Origin: Melampsora larici-populina 98AG31
Taxonomy: Eukaryota > Basidiomycota > Pucciniomycetes > Pucciniales > Melampsoraceae
DNA: 24,193 nucleotides
Reading direction: 5' to 3'
Assembly: GCF_000204055.1 (NCBI RefSeq)
Contig: NW_006768795.1
Location: 336,084-360,276, forward strand
Below the pieces are notes generated by a model. That model did not search any database and was not told the origin of the DNA. It saw nothing but the letters and a program-made list of their open reading frames with translations. A program made the translations under genes and the position numbers. Below, in pieces: positions 9,471-18,668 of the stretch. The stretch's first letter is position 1. Every line of letters begins with the position of its first letter.

Positions 9471-10592
9471 ATGAATCCAGAACACGAACAGCCCTCTATG
9501 GCCGAGATTTTACGGCAAATGAGAGAATTAAACACTCAATTCTTAGAGGTCAAAGCAAGCTTAGCTGAAGAATCGCAGAAACAAGAAGAAGCTGAGAGAA
9601 GAAGTGACGAAGCAGAACAACGACTACGTCAATTTGAAACAACCCGCACTACCTCCACTCAACTACCTCACAGCTCCGCCCCGATCGCTCAGACCTCTGT
9701 TCCGCAAACGATTAGTCAAATAAAGCCTCCTAAGATCGCCACTCCGAATAAATATGATGGTACTAAAGGACAGAAAGCCGAAGTTTATGTTAATCAGGTC
9801 TGCTTATATATGCAAATGAATGCTGCTGCATTTGTGAACGAACAAGCTCAAGTTGCGTTCGCGTTATCTTACCTTGATGGGAAAGCCAGTATTTGGAGCC
9901 AAAATTTTACCGATCAACTACTCGACCAAGATAAAATGAAACAAGTTACTTGGAAAAAATTCATTGAATCATTTAAAGCAACGTTCTTTGACTCTGAAAG
10001 ATTGGCTAAAGCAGAAAAAGAAATGAGGGCGTTAACTCAAACAAAGGCAGTGGTAGATTATTGGATTAAGTTTTCGGAATTAGCGTTGATAGTTAAATGG
10101 CCTGAGAATGTATTACTATCTCAATTTAAGCAAGGATTAAAGAAAGAAATCACGGTGCATATGGTACGGGACGAATTCAAGGAAGTTGAAGAAATGGCAA
10201 AGTTAGCTATTAAACTTGATAATGAAATTAATAAAAGAGACTCCAACACGCACCACCCAATTGTTTCGACCAACACAACTTCAACCTCAACCACTATTAC
10301 TGATCCAGATGCAATGGATTGTTCGGCTTATCGTGTTAACATATCAAATGAGGAGTATAACAAGAGAGGAGCAATGGGAATGTGTTATAGTTGTGGTAAA
10401 GATGATCATTTTATTAGAGACTGTCCAACTAGAAAAAGACGTGGAGGTAGAGGAGGTTGGAGAGGTAGAGGAGGATATGGAGGTTATGGGAAATTCAAAA
10501 GTAAAGTTGCTGAAGTGGATGGTGTCAAGGAAGAAGAGAAGGACGATGGAAGAGCTGAAGCCTCAAAAAATGGAGGCGCTCGGGAGTGCTAG
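9471..10592 (+). CDS. gag: Gag polyprotein
   Basis: This 373-residue structural protein would form the cytoplasmic particle that packages element RNA. A coiled-coil, Glu/Gln-rich N terminus (about 5-60) precedes a Retrotrans_gag-type capsid domain (about 90-250) with the recognisable blocks YDGTKGQKAEVYV, ALSYLDGKASIW and FKATFFDSERL. A CCHC zinc knuckle, CYSCGKDDHFIRDC, uses Cys305, Cys308, His313 and Cys318. An RGG-rich tail follows (RRGGRGGWRGRGGYGG), typical of nucleic-acid binding. The ATG at 9471 is the first in frame with the domain. The stop (10590-10592) lies inside the start of pol, which is in the -1 frame; see the frameshift site. Confidence 0.95.
   Translation: MNPEHEQPSMAEILRQMRELNTQFLEVKASLAEESQKQEEAERRSDEAEQRLRQFETTRTTSTQLPHSSAPIAQTSVPQTISQIKPPKIATPNKYDGTKGQKAEVYVNQVCLYMQMNAAAFVNEQAQVAFALSYLDGKASIWSQNFTDQLLDQDKMKQVTWKKFIESFKATFFDSERLAKAEKEMRALTQTKAVVDYWIKFSELALIVKWPENVLLSQFKQGLKKEITVHMVRDEFKEVEEMAKLAIKLDNEINKRDSNTHHPIVSTNTTSTSTTITDPDAMDCSAYRVNISNEEYNKRGAMGMCYSCGKDDHFIRDCPTRKRRGGRGGWRGRGGYGGYGKFKSKVAEVDGVKEEEKDDGRAEASKNGGAREC
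10559..10592 (+). promoter_or_regulatory. Gag-pol overlap with -1 frameshift heptamer
   Basis: The pol frame is open from 10559, after a TGA at 10556-10558, and the gag frame stops at 10592, giving a 34-nt window. Inside it, 10565-10571 reads A AAA AAT in the gag frame, which fits the X XXY YYZ rule for -1 slippage. Pol has no ATG before the protease motif; its upstream-most possible start is a GTG at 10586. A downstream pseudoknot could not be assessed by eye. Confidence 0.6.
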
Positions 10593-13500
10593 TGGTGCCA
10601 CACTCGAGCGGTAATTACTTAACTGAAGATTGTAGTAGCTTAAATTCACTTGAAATAAAAGATACGCGAATCATTGATTTTGTTACTATTTTCGAAGTTA
10701 AGAGTGCCACCCCCATTGTTGCGAGAGCCTTAGTAGACAGCGGTGCTACACATGAAGCAATGAGCCACCGGTTTGTCTCTGCCAACAAGTTCAAGACGGA
10801 CCCATTACCTCAAACCAGAAGTGTAACTGGTTTTAGTGGTCACGAGTCAAGAATCACCCATACTGTTGACCTCTGTGTCAACTCCATTGAATCAACACCA
10901 ACCACCTTCATAATCACTGAATTGCGCGACAAGTACGACATAATTCTTGGAATGCCTTGGATACGACAAAATTTTGAAAAGATTGATTGGAAGAACGGTC
11001 AACTCAAGGAAAATCATTCACTCATTGCAGTTGTAGAATCAACTTCGTCAAGACCGGACAAAGCCTCGAGGAACCACAAGGAGGAGCCTATGAGGCATGC
11101 TAGGAATCTTGACGAGGGGGTGGAGCCTGAAAACTCATTAACACCCCCGCAATGTGCGTATATTTCTAATTATTCAAATGACAAAAAAGAAGCAGCTAGC
11201 AAGCCATTACATCATGTAGAAAACTTAACACACACGAATTCGAACGAACACATTCAACTGCCGGAACAAGAGAAACGAAATGAAACTGCAGCTGACCGTA
11301 AGGCAGCTTTGTTGGTGCCGAAAAACCCCTTGGAGGACCACGAAAGACGGGATCCTACGAGGCAAGCTAGGCACCATGACAAGGGGGTTGAATTCAAGTT
11401 GAGTTCGTCACAGCCCCCGCAGAGTATGTGTAAACATTCTTCAATCTCAAATGTGAATGAACATGCTGGCAAGCGTTTTTCTTTTCAACCACAGCATGCT
11501 ATCCAACGACTCAACTCAAGCCTAAATCGTCAAAACAAAGTGATGGATCAACTACGAACTTTACAACCACCGACAAAATCAATGATTGATGTAATGAAAA
11601 CGTCATGGAACCTGTCTGCGAAGATAGCAGCAGATCAAGTGAAGGACTCACCTACTAAGAACGCGGCTGAACTCGTACCCGAATGCTATCACGACTATTT
11701 ACCTATGTTCGAAAAGAGCAATTCTGACGTTTTACCACCTCATCGCCCATATGATTTCAGAGTTGATTTGATACCTGGAGCATCGCCACAAGCAGGAAAA
11801 GTTATTCCTTTATCACCGAAAGAAACTGAAGTGCTTAATGAGATGCTTGAAAAAGGACTGAAAAATGGAACAATTCGCCGTACAACTTCTCCTTGGGCAG
11901 CTCCTGTCTTATTTACCGGCAAGAAAGACGGAAATTTACGACCCTGTTTCGATTACAGACGACTCAATGCCATAACTGTAAAGAACAAATACCCCCTTCC
12001 ACTGACAATGGAACTAATAGATAGCCTACTAAATGCAGATGAATTCACGAGTTTAGATATGAGGAATGGGTATAATAATCTAAGGGTCAGGGAAGGCGAC
12101 GAAGCAAAACTAGCATTTATATGTAAATCTGGCCAATTTGAACCGCGAACAATGCCCTTTGGACCAACGGGAGCGCCTGGATTTTTTCAGTACTTCATTC
12201 AAGATATACTGAAAGCTCATATAGGCCGAAATGTGGCTGCGTATCAGGATGACATATTAATCTACACCGGTCCAGGAGTTAATCATCAAGAGGTCGTGAA
12301 AGAAGTTTTGGAAATATTAAGACGTCAAAATGTATGGTTAAAACCTGAAAAATGTAAATTCTCAAAGAAAGAAATTTCGTATTTAGGATTAATCATCTCA
12401 AAGAATCAAATTAGGATGGATGAAAGCAAAGTCAAAGCAGTAAAAGACTGGCCAACCCCAAAAAATTTATCTGAAGTACAGACCTTTTTGGGATTTGCAA
12501 ATTTTTACAGAAGATTCATTGATCAGTTCTCAAAGATCGCACGACCACTGCACGAGCTGTCACAAAAGAATGTTGCGTTTGAATGGAATGAACAACGTCA
12601 GAGAGCATTCGAAACACTCAAGACTGCGTTCACCACCGCCCCGGTATTGAAAATTGCGGATCCATACAAAGCTTTTGTATTGGAATGTGATTGCTCTGAC
12701 TATGCGCTAGGAGCGGTACTTTCTCAAGTGTCTGATGATGACAATGAACTACATCCTATTGCATACTTATCAAGATCTCTAATTCAGGCAGAGCGGAACT
12801 ATGAAATATTCGACAAGGAATTATTGGCAGTAGTAGCATCTTTCAAAGAATGGCGACAGTATCTCGAGGGGAATCCAAACCGCCTCAATGTTATTGTGTA
12901 TAGTGATCATAAGAATTTACAATCCTTGATGACAACCAAAGAACTGACACGGCGGCAAGCAAGGTGGGCCGAAATTCTTGGCAGCTTTGATTTTGAAATT
13001 AGATTTCGACCAGGTAGACAATCCACCAAGCCAGATGCGTTATCTCGGAGACCGGATTTAGTCCCAGCTGAAGGAACAAAGCTCACATTTGGACAGCTAC
13101 TAAAACCCGAAAATTTGCCTGCTGATGCATTTATTGATGAATTAGAGATTATTGATAAATGGTTTGAAGAAGAAGAATTGCTGGAACAAGATGAAGAGAA
13201 CAACAGTGAAGAAGAAGATAACAATCAAATGCTTATGACCGACAGAGAAATATTACAAATTATAAAGATGAAGAGCAAGTCCGACCCGAAAATCAATGAG
13301 ATGATTAGGCTTTGTGCTGAAATGCCAATGTCGAAGCATATCAAGGACTATCAAACTATTGATGGCATTTTATATTTCAAAAACAAGGCTGTTATTCCGT
13401 CTGACACTGATTTGAAATTACACATCCTTCGTTCTAGACACGATAGCAGATTAGCAGGTCATCCGGGGAGAATGCGAACGTTAGCACTGGTAAAGCGCGC

Positions 13501-14722
13501 ATATCACTGGCCGTCAATGAAAGCATTCATCAACAAATACGTGGACGGATGTGGATCATGTCAACGCGTAAAATCTAGGACCGAAAAGCCATTTGGAAGT
13601 CTCCAACCTTTACCTATCCCGGAAGGACCATGGCTCGACATTTGCTACGACCTAATCACGGACTTACCCAAATCTGGAGGTTATGACAGTATCCTAACTG
13701 TTGTTGACAGACTCACAAAGATGGTGCACTTTGTTGCATGTAGGAAGAGCATGAAATCCGAAGAGCTTGCTGATTTAATGATCAAGGAAGTTTGGAGGTT
13801 GCACGGCACTCCACGAACGGTAACATCTGATCGAGGAAATATCTTTATATCACGTATCACTAAAGATTTCCACAGAAGACTAGGCATCAAGACCCAATCC
13901 TCAACGGCGTATCATCCCCAAACAGATGGCCAATCAGAAATTACGAACAAAGCGGTTGAATTATATATCAGGCACTTCACCGCATACAAGCAAGATGACT
14001 GGCTGACGTTATTACCATTTGCTGAATTTTCGTATAACAACAGTGAACACTTGGCGATAGGCGTGTCCCCGTTCAAAGCTAATTATGGATTCAATGTCAA
14101 CTTCACCGATGTTCCGTCCAGTGAACAATGTTTACCGCTGGTGGAACAAAGAATTGATCAAATCAAAAATGTTCAACGTGAATTAAAAGATGCAATGGGC
14201 CTAACTCAAGAATTAATGAAGATGCAACATGATAGCAAAGTTCGAGATACGCCTAATTGGAAGAAAGGAGACAAGGTCTGGCTCAACAACAAGCACCTAT
14301 CAACAACACGGCCCACAGCTAAGTTTGCCCATAGATGGGTAGGACCATTTGTTATTTCAGCGCGTGTGTCTAAAAATGCTTACAAGATTGTGTTACCTAA
14401 ATCTATGAGTAAGGTACACCCTGTTTTTCACGTCAACCTATTAAGAAAATTCGAAGAAAGCAAGATACCAGGACATCACAAAATGCCGCCACCACCAATA
14501 GTTATGAATAATGAAGATGAATTTGAAATTAATGAAATACTTGATAAGAGAAAAAGAGGAAGAAAATTAGAGTATTTAATTAACTGGAAGGGATATGGTG
14601 AAGAACATGATTCATGGGAACCAGAAGAAGGTCTCAAGAATGCAAAACAATTAATGAATGATTTTAATAGAAAGTATCCAGATGCTGAAGTTAGATACAA
14701 AAGGACGAGGAGAAAGAAGTGA
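10586..14722 (+). CDS. pol: Pol polyprotein: protease, RT, RNase H, integrase, chromodomain
   Basis: 1378 residues counted from the GTG at 10586; it is probably made as a gag-pol fusion by -1 frameshifting. Aspartic protease: LVDSGAT with Asp51. A poorly conserved linker with charged repeats follows (about 160-360). Reverse transcriptase: RPCFDYRRLNA, SLDMRNGY and the catalytic YQDD (Tyr553-Asp556), unusual beside the YLDD or YMDD of most relatives. RNase H: ECDCSDYALGAVLSQ, then NYEIFDKELLA and YSDHKNL. Integrase: zinc site His952, His959, Cys989, Cys992; catalytic Asp1022, Asp1082 and Glu1118, with 35 residues between the last two. A RWVGPF motif precedes a C-terminal chromodomain (about 1313-1365; EYLINWKGYGEEHDSWEPEE), which in chromoviruses steers integration to marked chromatin. 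No internal stop or frameshift was seen. Confidence 0.95.
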   Translation: MLVVPHSSGNYLTEDCSSLNSLEIKDTRIIDFVTIFEVKSATPIVARALVDSGATHEAMSHRFVSANKFKTDPLPQTRSVTGFSGHESRITHTVDLCVNSIESTPTTFIITELRDKYDIILGMPWIRQNFEKIDWKNGQLKENHSLIAVVESTSSRPDKASRNHKEEPMRHARNLDEGVEPENSLTPPQCAYISNYSNDKKEAASKPLHHVENLTHTNSNEHIQLPEQEKRNETAADRKAALLVPKNPLEDHERRDPTRQARHHDKGVEFKLSSSQPPQSMCKHSSISNVNEHAGKRFSFQPQHAIQRLNSSLNRQNKVMDQLRTLQPPTKSMIDVMKTSWNLSAKIAADQVKDSPTKNAAELVPECYHDYLPMFEKSNSDVLPPHRPYDFRVDLIPGASPQAGKVIPLSPKETEVLNEMLEKGLKNGTIRRTTSPWAAPVLFTGKKDGNLRPCFDYRRLNAITVKNKYPLPLTMELIDSLLNADEFTSLDMRNGYNNLRVREGDEAKLAFICKSGQFEPRTMPFGPTGAPGFFQYFIQDILKAHIGRNVAAYQDDILIYTGPGVNHQEVVKEVLEILRRQNVWLKPEKCKFSKKEISYLGLIISKNQIRMDESKVKAVKDWPTPKNLSEVQTFLGFANFYRRFIDQFSKIARPLHELSQKNVAFEWNEQRQRAFETLKTAFTTAPVLKIADPYKAFVLECDCSDYALGAVLSQVSDDDNELHPIAYLSRSLIQAERNYEIFDKELLAVVASFKEWRQYLEGNPNRLNVIVYSDHKNLQSLMTTKELTRRQARWAEILGSFDFEIRFRPGRQSTKPDALSRRPDLVPAEGTKLTFGQLLKPENLPADAFIDELEIIDKWFEEEELLEQDEENNSEEEDNNQMLMTDREILQIIKMKSKSDPKINEMIRLCAEMPMSKHIKDYQTIDGILYFKNKAVIPSDTDLKLHILRSRHDSRLAGHPGRMRTLALVKRAYHWPSMKAFINKYVDGCGSCQRVKSRTEKPFGSLQPLPIPEGPWLDICYDLITDLPKSGGYDSILTVVDRLTKMVHFVACRKSMKSEELADLMIKEVWRLHGTPRTVTSDRGNIFISRITKDFHRRLGIKTQSSTAYHPQTDGQSEITNKAVELYIRHFTAYKQDDWLTLLPFAEFSYNNSEHLAIGVSPFKANYGFNVNFTDVPSSEQCLPLVEQRIDQIKNVQRELKDAMGLTQELMKMQHDSKVRDTPNWKKGDKVWLNNKHLSTTRPTAKFAHRWVGPFVISARVSKNAYKIVLPKSMSKVHPVFHVNLLRKFEESKIPGHHKMPPPPIVMNNEDEFEINEILDKRKRGRKLEYLINWKGYGEEHDSWEPEEGLKNAKQLMNDFNRKYPDAEVRYKRTRRKK

Positions 14723-14799
14723 GGGTATGGCTTTTTCCCACTGGGTTTTTTAATGCCACCCGGGGATAGATGCTGGCCTGCAAGAGGAGGTAGAGACAT

Positions 14800-14810
14800 A
14801 AAAGGGGGAG
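14800..14810 (+). other. Polypurine tract
   Basis: An all-purine run, AAAAGGGGGAG, ends three bases before the 3' LTR. This is the expected position of the plus-strand primer. The TGG gap is slightly unusual. Confidence 0.75.
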
Positions 14811-14813
14811 TGG

Positions 14814-14961
14814 TGTTATGACCTGTCACGCGTGTTACATGTAGAGTTCATACTAGTCTTGTCTCCCGTTGTGCATATTGCTTTTCCTCACTTAGCAATC
14901 TACTATATTCACGAGACCACCCTTAAAGCTTCTCTTGCATCTCCCTCTCGAAGCTACAACA
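14814..14961 (+). repeat. 3' LTR
   Basis: By eye it matches the 5' LTR base for base over all 148 bp. GCTTT follows it, matching the five bases before the 5' LTR. Confidence 0.93.
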
Positions 14962-14966
14962 GCTTT

Positions 14967-16551
14967 TTTCCAATTGGTGATCAAACACAATCCTATTTGG
15001 GCAAAAGCTATATCAAAATTGATAAACCTTTTTTTCAAATCTGAATAAGATGTGCCAAAGGAAATTCACTTCATAGTTCCACTAAGTATTTCCCACATTG
15101 CACACCTTATGGGTTATTTCAACTCACTTGTGCGCCCTTCCGCCAAAATGCTTAGAGCAATGATAAAGACATCACGGTAAACCATGGATAGACTGACACC
15201 TGAAGGCATTGTTGGTCAAGATCATTTGAGGGGGTAGTTTAACCATCTGGCCAGATAATCTACTCAATTATGAGCATCTCACTTTGCTGGAGATAGACTT
15301 GGTGACATCAAGTCTATTCCAACTGTTTCACGTAGAAAATTCTCAAGATACTTTTGACTATTACATGGATCATAAATTTAGTATATGTGATAATGAAGGT
15401 CGATTGTGTCATTGAGATGGGCTAGGTGTAGTTGTGCTGAATGTCATCATTGCATCTATCTTACGTCTATTGACTCAATGACATCATTTCCAAATGACCA
15501 GTTTGTCTCTGAGACATTTCACTATTACATGGATCTGTATTCTTAGTGTCATCAAACAGTCATATGATAAATGTGTAATCACACCTGTAAGAACCTCAAC
15601 TAACAACTGTTCTAAAGATAACATGTCTGACCTAAAAGTAATGAAATAGGAAAATGACAATATTAGAGAAGCACACAATAAAACATATCAAAGACGTATC
15701 AAATGACTTATAGGTGCAGAAAAGGTGAGATGGTTAGTGTATGTAATAACTGATCCCTGGGGAGCCAACGAGCAACATTTGATATTGGCAACATATAATT
15801 AAAAATAAGTAAAACAAATATATGTGTATATATATTTGTTTTTCATCTCTATTCAATTGGTACTGAACTGATCCCTGGGGAACCAACGAGCAACATTTGA
15901 TATCGGCAACATATAATTAAAAATAAGTAAAACAAATATATGTGTATATATATTTGTTTTTCATCACTATTCAATTGGTACTGATAACTTTGATACTCGT
16001 GAACTTCAAATTCTTCATTGAGATAGTCTGAGTGTAGTTGTGTTTCATCGCATCATTGGATCTAATCGACAGCTCTAAATTTAGCGACATCAATTCCATC
16101 AAAACATGTAATTCATGTTTCTAATGGTTAGTATAAGAAAATCCCTTGTTATTGTCTCGAGTGTAGATATTTTATCTCACTTCATATATATAAGAGCAGT
16201 CTGATCTTCTACAGCTGTTCTGCTTAGTGGTAGCACTTATGTCAACTTTATTGAAAATGAGCCAGAGATGGTGACCAGCCAGAAAAGGAAGCACCTACAG
16301 CGGAAAAACGATGAGTAGTAGCATATGAACACCGATAATATATGCTACTGGAGCCCCTAAATCGAAGCATGACGCGCGCGAAAGGCTAAACGATCGATGG
16401 GAACTGATTAGTGACTGTTTGGATTCATCAAGAATTGAAACACTTCAAAAGACATACCACAAATTCATATGTGCAACTGGTACGATACCACGATTCTTCA
16501 TCGACGAAATCTTCAATAAAACCGAGTCAAAGGAAATAAGGATTTGATGGC
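14967..16551. other. AT-rich non-coding region with diverged repeats
   Basis: No convincing gene was found. A diverged direct repeat joins about 15412-15460 to about 16016-16066 (shared cores CATTGAGAT and GTGTAGTTGTG, then CATCATTG). A 10-bp hairpin stem lies at 16317-16326 and 16340-16349. The duplicated 118-bp unit is listed separately. Confidence 0.5.
15748..15983. repeat. 118-bp tandem duplication with AT-rich hairpin
   Basis: 15748-15865 and 15866-15983 are near-identical, with about three substitutions. Each contains a 13-bp perfect inverted repeat (15811-15823 with 15830-15842, and the same offset by 118) around a 6-nt loop. Confidence 0.88.
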
Positions 16552-17431
16552 TCAAATTTCGATTCTTTGGAGTTCGCATTCCGAGTCACATCTATTGGTA
16601 AACGAACCGAGAATCAAATAGAAGGAGGAATAGAATTGAGGTTATGATAACGTATTGAGTGATGTGTTGATCAATATGGAGAATGCGAACAAAAGTATGA
16701 AGAAGGCGAAAACAAGCACAATCAGTCAAGGTGAATCATAATGGGTGACATAGTGGTGAGTGAGCGGATGCGCACCTTTCGAGGTTGGATTTTGATTTCA
16801 TGCGCGTGGATCCGATATATTCGAGCTGATTGTCATGCTCAGGAAGAATTTGACCATTTGGTTCCAGTATTGGGGGTGGATCGCTGATTAGAAGACATGA
16901 CCTGGCATGAAGTGTAGATATATATTTGTCAGTTTTAGCTTACAAACCCAAGCACCACCTGCTTCATGCTATCAGAAACACATCCGGGTGTCTCGAAAGC
17001 ATACGGGTCAAGCTCAAAGATCCGGCTAGGAGCGAGGGATCCTGAAGCAGGTGTGCGTTAGAAAAATAGTGGAGGAGACCAATTCACGTACCATCTAGAA
17101 TTTGACCATTCGGTTCCAGTATTGGGGGTGGTTCGCTGATTTAAAGACATGACCTGGCATGAAGTGTAGATATATATTTGTCAGTTTCAGCTTACAAACC
17201 CAAGCATAACCTGCTTCATGCTATCAGAAACACATCCGGGTGTCTTGAAAGCATACGGGTCAAGCTCAAAGATCCGGCTAGGAGCGAGGGATCCTGAAGC
17301 AGGTGTGCGTTGGGAGAATAGTGGAGGAGATCAATTCACGTACCTTCTTTTCCTTGGAGACATGGGTGACTGATGGCGAGGGTGGAGATCGGTGATGCAT
17401 CGCAAGAGGAAAGGTGTTGGTTGATGTTATC
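16552..17431 (-). CDS. Unrecognised multi-exon gene with a duplicated exon pair (5' end not defined)
   Basis: Six exons fit one frame on the minus strand: 17431-17344, 17293-17200, 17135-17092, 17041-16948, 16883-16776 and 16591-16552 (TGA), 156 codons including stop. Exons 2+3 and 4+5 belong to the two copies of a 252-bp tandem unit. Exons 2 and 4 encode SLAPSRIFELDPYAF, then TPGCVSDSMKQV. Exons 3 and 5 encode PPPILEPNGQIL. Junction phases agree throughout, although in the upstream copy a TAA forces the acceptor right before the shared PPPILEP block. The last exon ends CDSECELQRIEI. No start codon is assigned; a GTAAGT donor at 17529 suggests a further upstream exon that would meet the MULE-like insertion. 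Three of the donors (GTTTGT twice, GTGCGC once) are weak. Function is unknown, and chance open frames in repeat DNA remain possible. Confidence 0.4.
16846..17345. repeat. 252-bp tandem duplication, two copies
   Basis: 16846-17097 and 17098-about 17345 are highly similar direct copies with scattered substitutions. Each also contains an inverted pair, CACCTGCTTCA (16956-16966) and TGAAGCAGGTG (17043-17053); in the second copy the left arm is altered by one base. Confidence 0.9.
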
Positions 17432-17536
17432 CTAACCGAAAGGGAGCATTCCGTGGTGGTCCATGGTGTGCTATGTGAAGTGGCGTGGTCGTAGTGGTAG
17501 GTAGGGCGGCTCGCAATACTGATACTTACACCACGG

Positions 17537-18109
17537 CAAACTTAACAAAGTCCCTCGCCAAAGGCCCGAGCCCCAGCGAGGGACTTACCCCATAAACTGG
17601 AATCCTGGCGTGAGAAGTAGCCTGTATTGGCTCAAAAAACGCTACTTTGAATTCTTTGATTTGTTCCTAAATAAACAGGTCTCGGAGGTAAATAAAAGGA
17701 TGATGGCAAATATTCATTACATATGAGCCAATTGCAAGCTTCCCCAAATCTGGTCTGGAACTTGGGCTACTAGGGAATCAAAAATGGGTCTGTTTTCAAT
17801 TTTCAGCAGCGGCGAGCCGGCTCAAAGCCTGTATTTCTCAGAAAGCGGTCAAAATAATTGATCTTCAACTACTCAAAAAGATAACTTCCCAGAAAGATAG
17901 AAAGGAGTTTGCAATTGGTACATATGTAATGGTCCTTTGCCATTTTCTTCTTTCTTTGTTGCAAGACATGTTTGTTGAGAGAGAAAAAAAACAAACAGAT
18001 GTAGAGAATTTGGAGCAAATACAGCTCACTTCTCACGCCAGGATTCCAGTTTATGGGGTAAGTCCCTCGCTGGGGCTCGGGCCTTTGGCGAGGGACTTTG
18101 TTAAGTTTG
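17537..18109. mobile_element. Non-autonomous Mutator-like (MULE) element
   Basis: The element is 573 bp with 82-bp terminal inverted repeats (17537-17618 and 18028-18109) that pair without mismatch, beginning CAAACTTAACAAAG. It is flanked by a perfect 9-bp direct duplication, ACACCACGG (17528-17536 and 18110-18118). Long inverted ends with 9-bp target duplications are the classic MULE signature. The interior has no transposase frame, so it must be mobilised in trans. Each terminal repeat also folds on itself: AAGTCCCTCGC (17547-17557) pairs with GCGAGGGACTT (17575-17585). Perfect ends suggest recent insertion. Confidence 0.85.
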
Positions 18110-18172
18110 ACACCACGGAGTGGTTCTTGAGCAGAAAAAGCGTCGGTGAGGTCTGAGCGTTGTCGGGGTCGT

Positions 18173-18227
18173 GAAATGGCCGGGAAATGGCCTGCAAGTG
18201 GCCTGTAAGAGGCCTGAAAATGGTCGG
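18173..18227. repeat. 11-bp tandem repeat, five units
   Basis: Five degenerate 11-bp units of the form GAAATGGCCTG run from 18173 to 18227. The unit length is not a multiple of three. The minus strand is open through them in more than one frame, but no domain is visible. Confidence 0.75.
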
Positions 18228-18668
18228 TGAGAGCGGGCTACATACCGGCTGCAGTCTGATTGAGTACCGTTGGTAGTCGGACTGCAGCTGGTGTGCGTAT
18301 ATTTGAGTCTGCAAAAAGGCAATGGCCGCCGCTTGACTTGACACCGCCCGCAGGCCAGCATCAGCCATACGGCTTGATCCCTGACACGGAGATGCCCTGC
18401 ATCCCATGACACTTGAAAAACTCAAACCAGCTCGGGGCATTTGTACTTTGGTTCCATTCAACTTCAAGTCACCTTTGTTTGTTTTGTCATCGTATAACAA
18501 TGTATTCCAACACCATCAACTATTCATCTTCAATCAATCAACAGAAGGTTTAATGACATCGCAAACAGTATGTACCAAGTTCAATCAATTCAATCAATGA
18601 ACTCGATATCAATCACTCTTGACAGATTCATAACCCATATTATCATCTCATCATCCTACTCCAGTCCC

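Larger units (their letters stand above)
8977..14961 (+). mobile_element. Complete Ty3/Gypsy chromovirus LTR retrotransposon
   Basis: The element is 5985 bp with 148-bp LTRs (8977-9124 and 14814-14961) that look identical, begin TG and end CA, and are flanked by the 5-bp duplication GCTTT (8972-8976 and 14962-14966). Gag and pol are both open. The order protease, reverse transcriptase, RNase H, integrase, chromodomain places it among the chromoviruses of the Ty3/Gypsy (Metaviridae) group. A self-priming primer site follows the left LTR and a polypurine tract precedes the right LTR. Identical LTRs, perfect target duplication and intact frames indicate a recent insertion that may still be active. 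It interrupts the edge of the repeat field. Confidence 0.95.

Noticed and set aside
12907..13224. Serine-rich minus-strand frame
   Set aside because: It is the reverse of the acidic linker after RNase H in pol, where GAA/GAT codons read as serine-rich on the other strand.
18051..18500. Minus-strand frame of 149 codons
   Set aside because: It runs from a non-ATG codon through an 11-bp tandem repeat into the terminal repeat of the MULE-like element, so its C terminus is transposon DNA. Frame switching between units shows no codon constraint.
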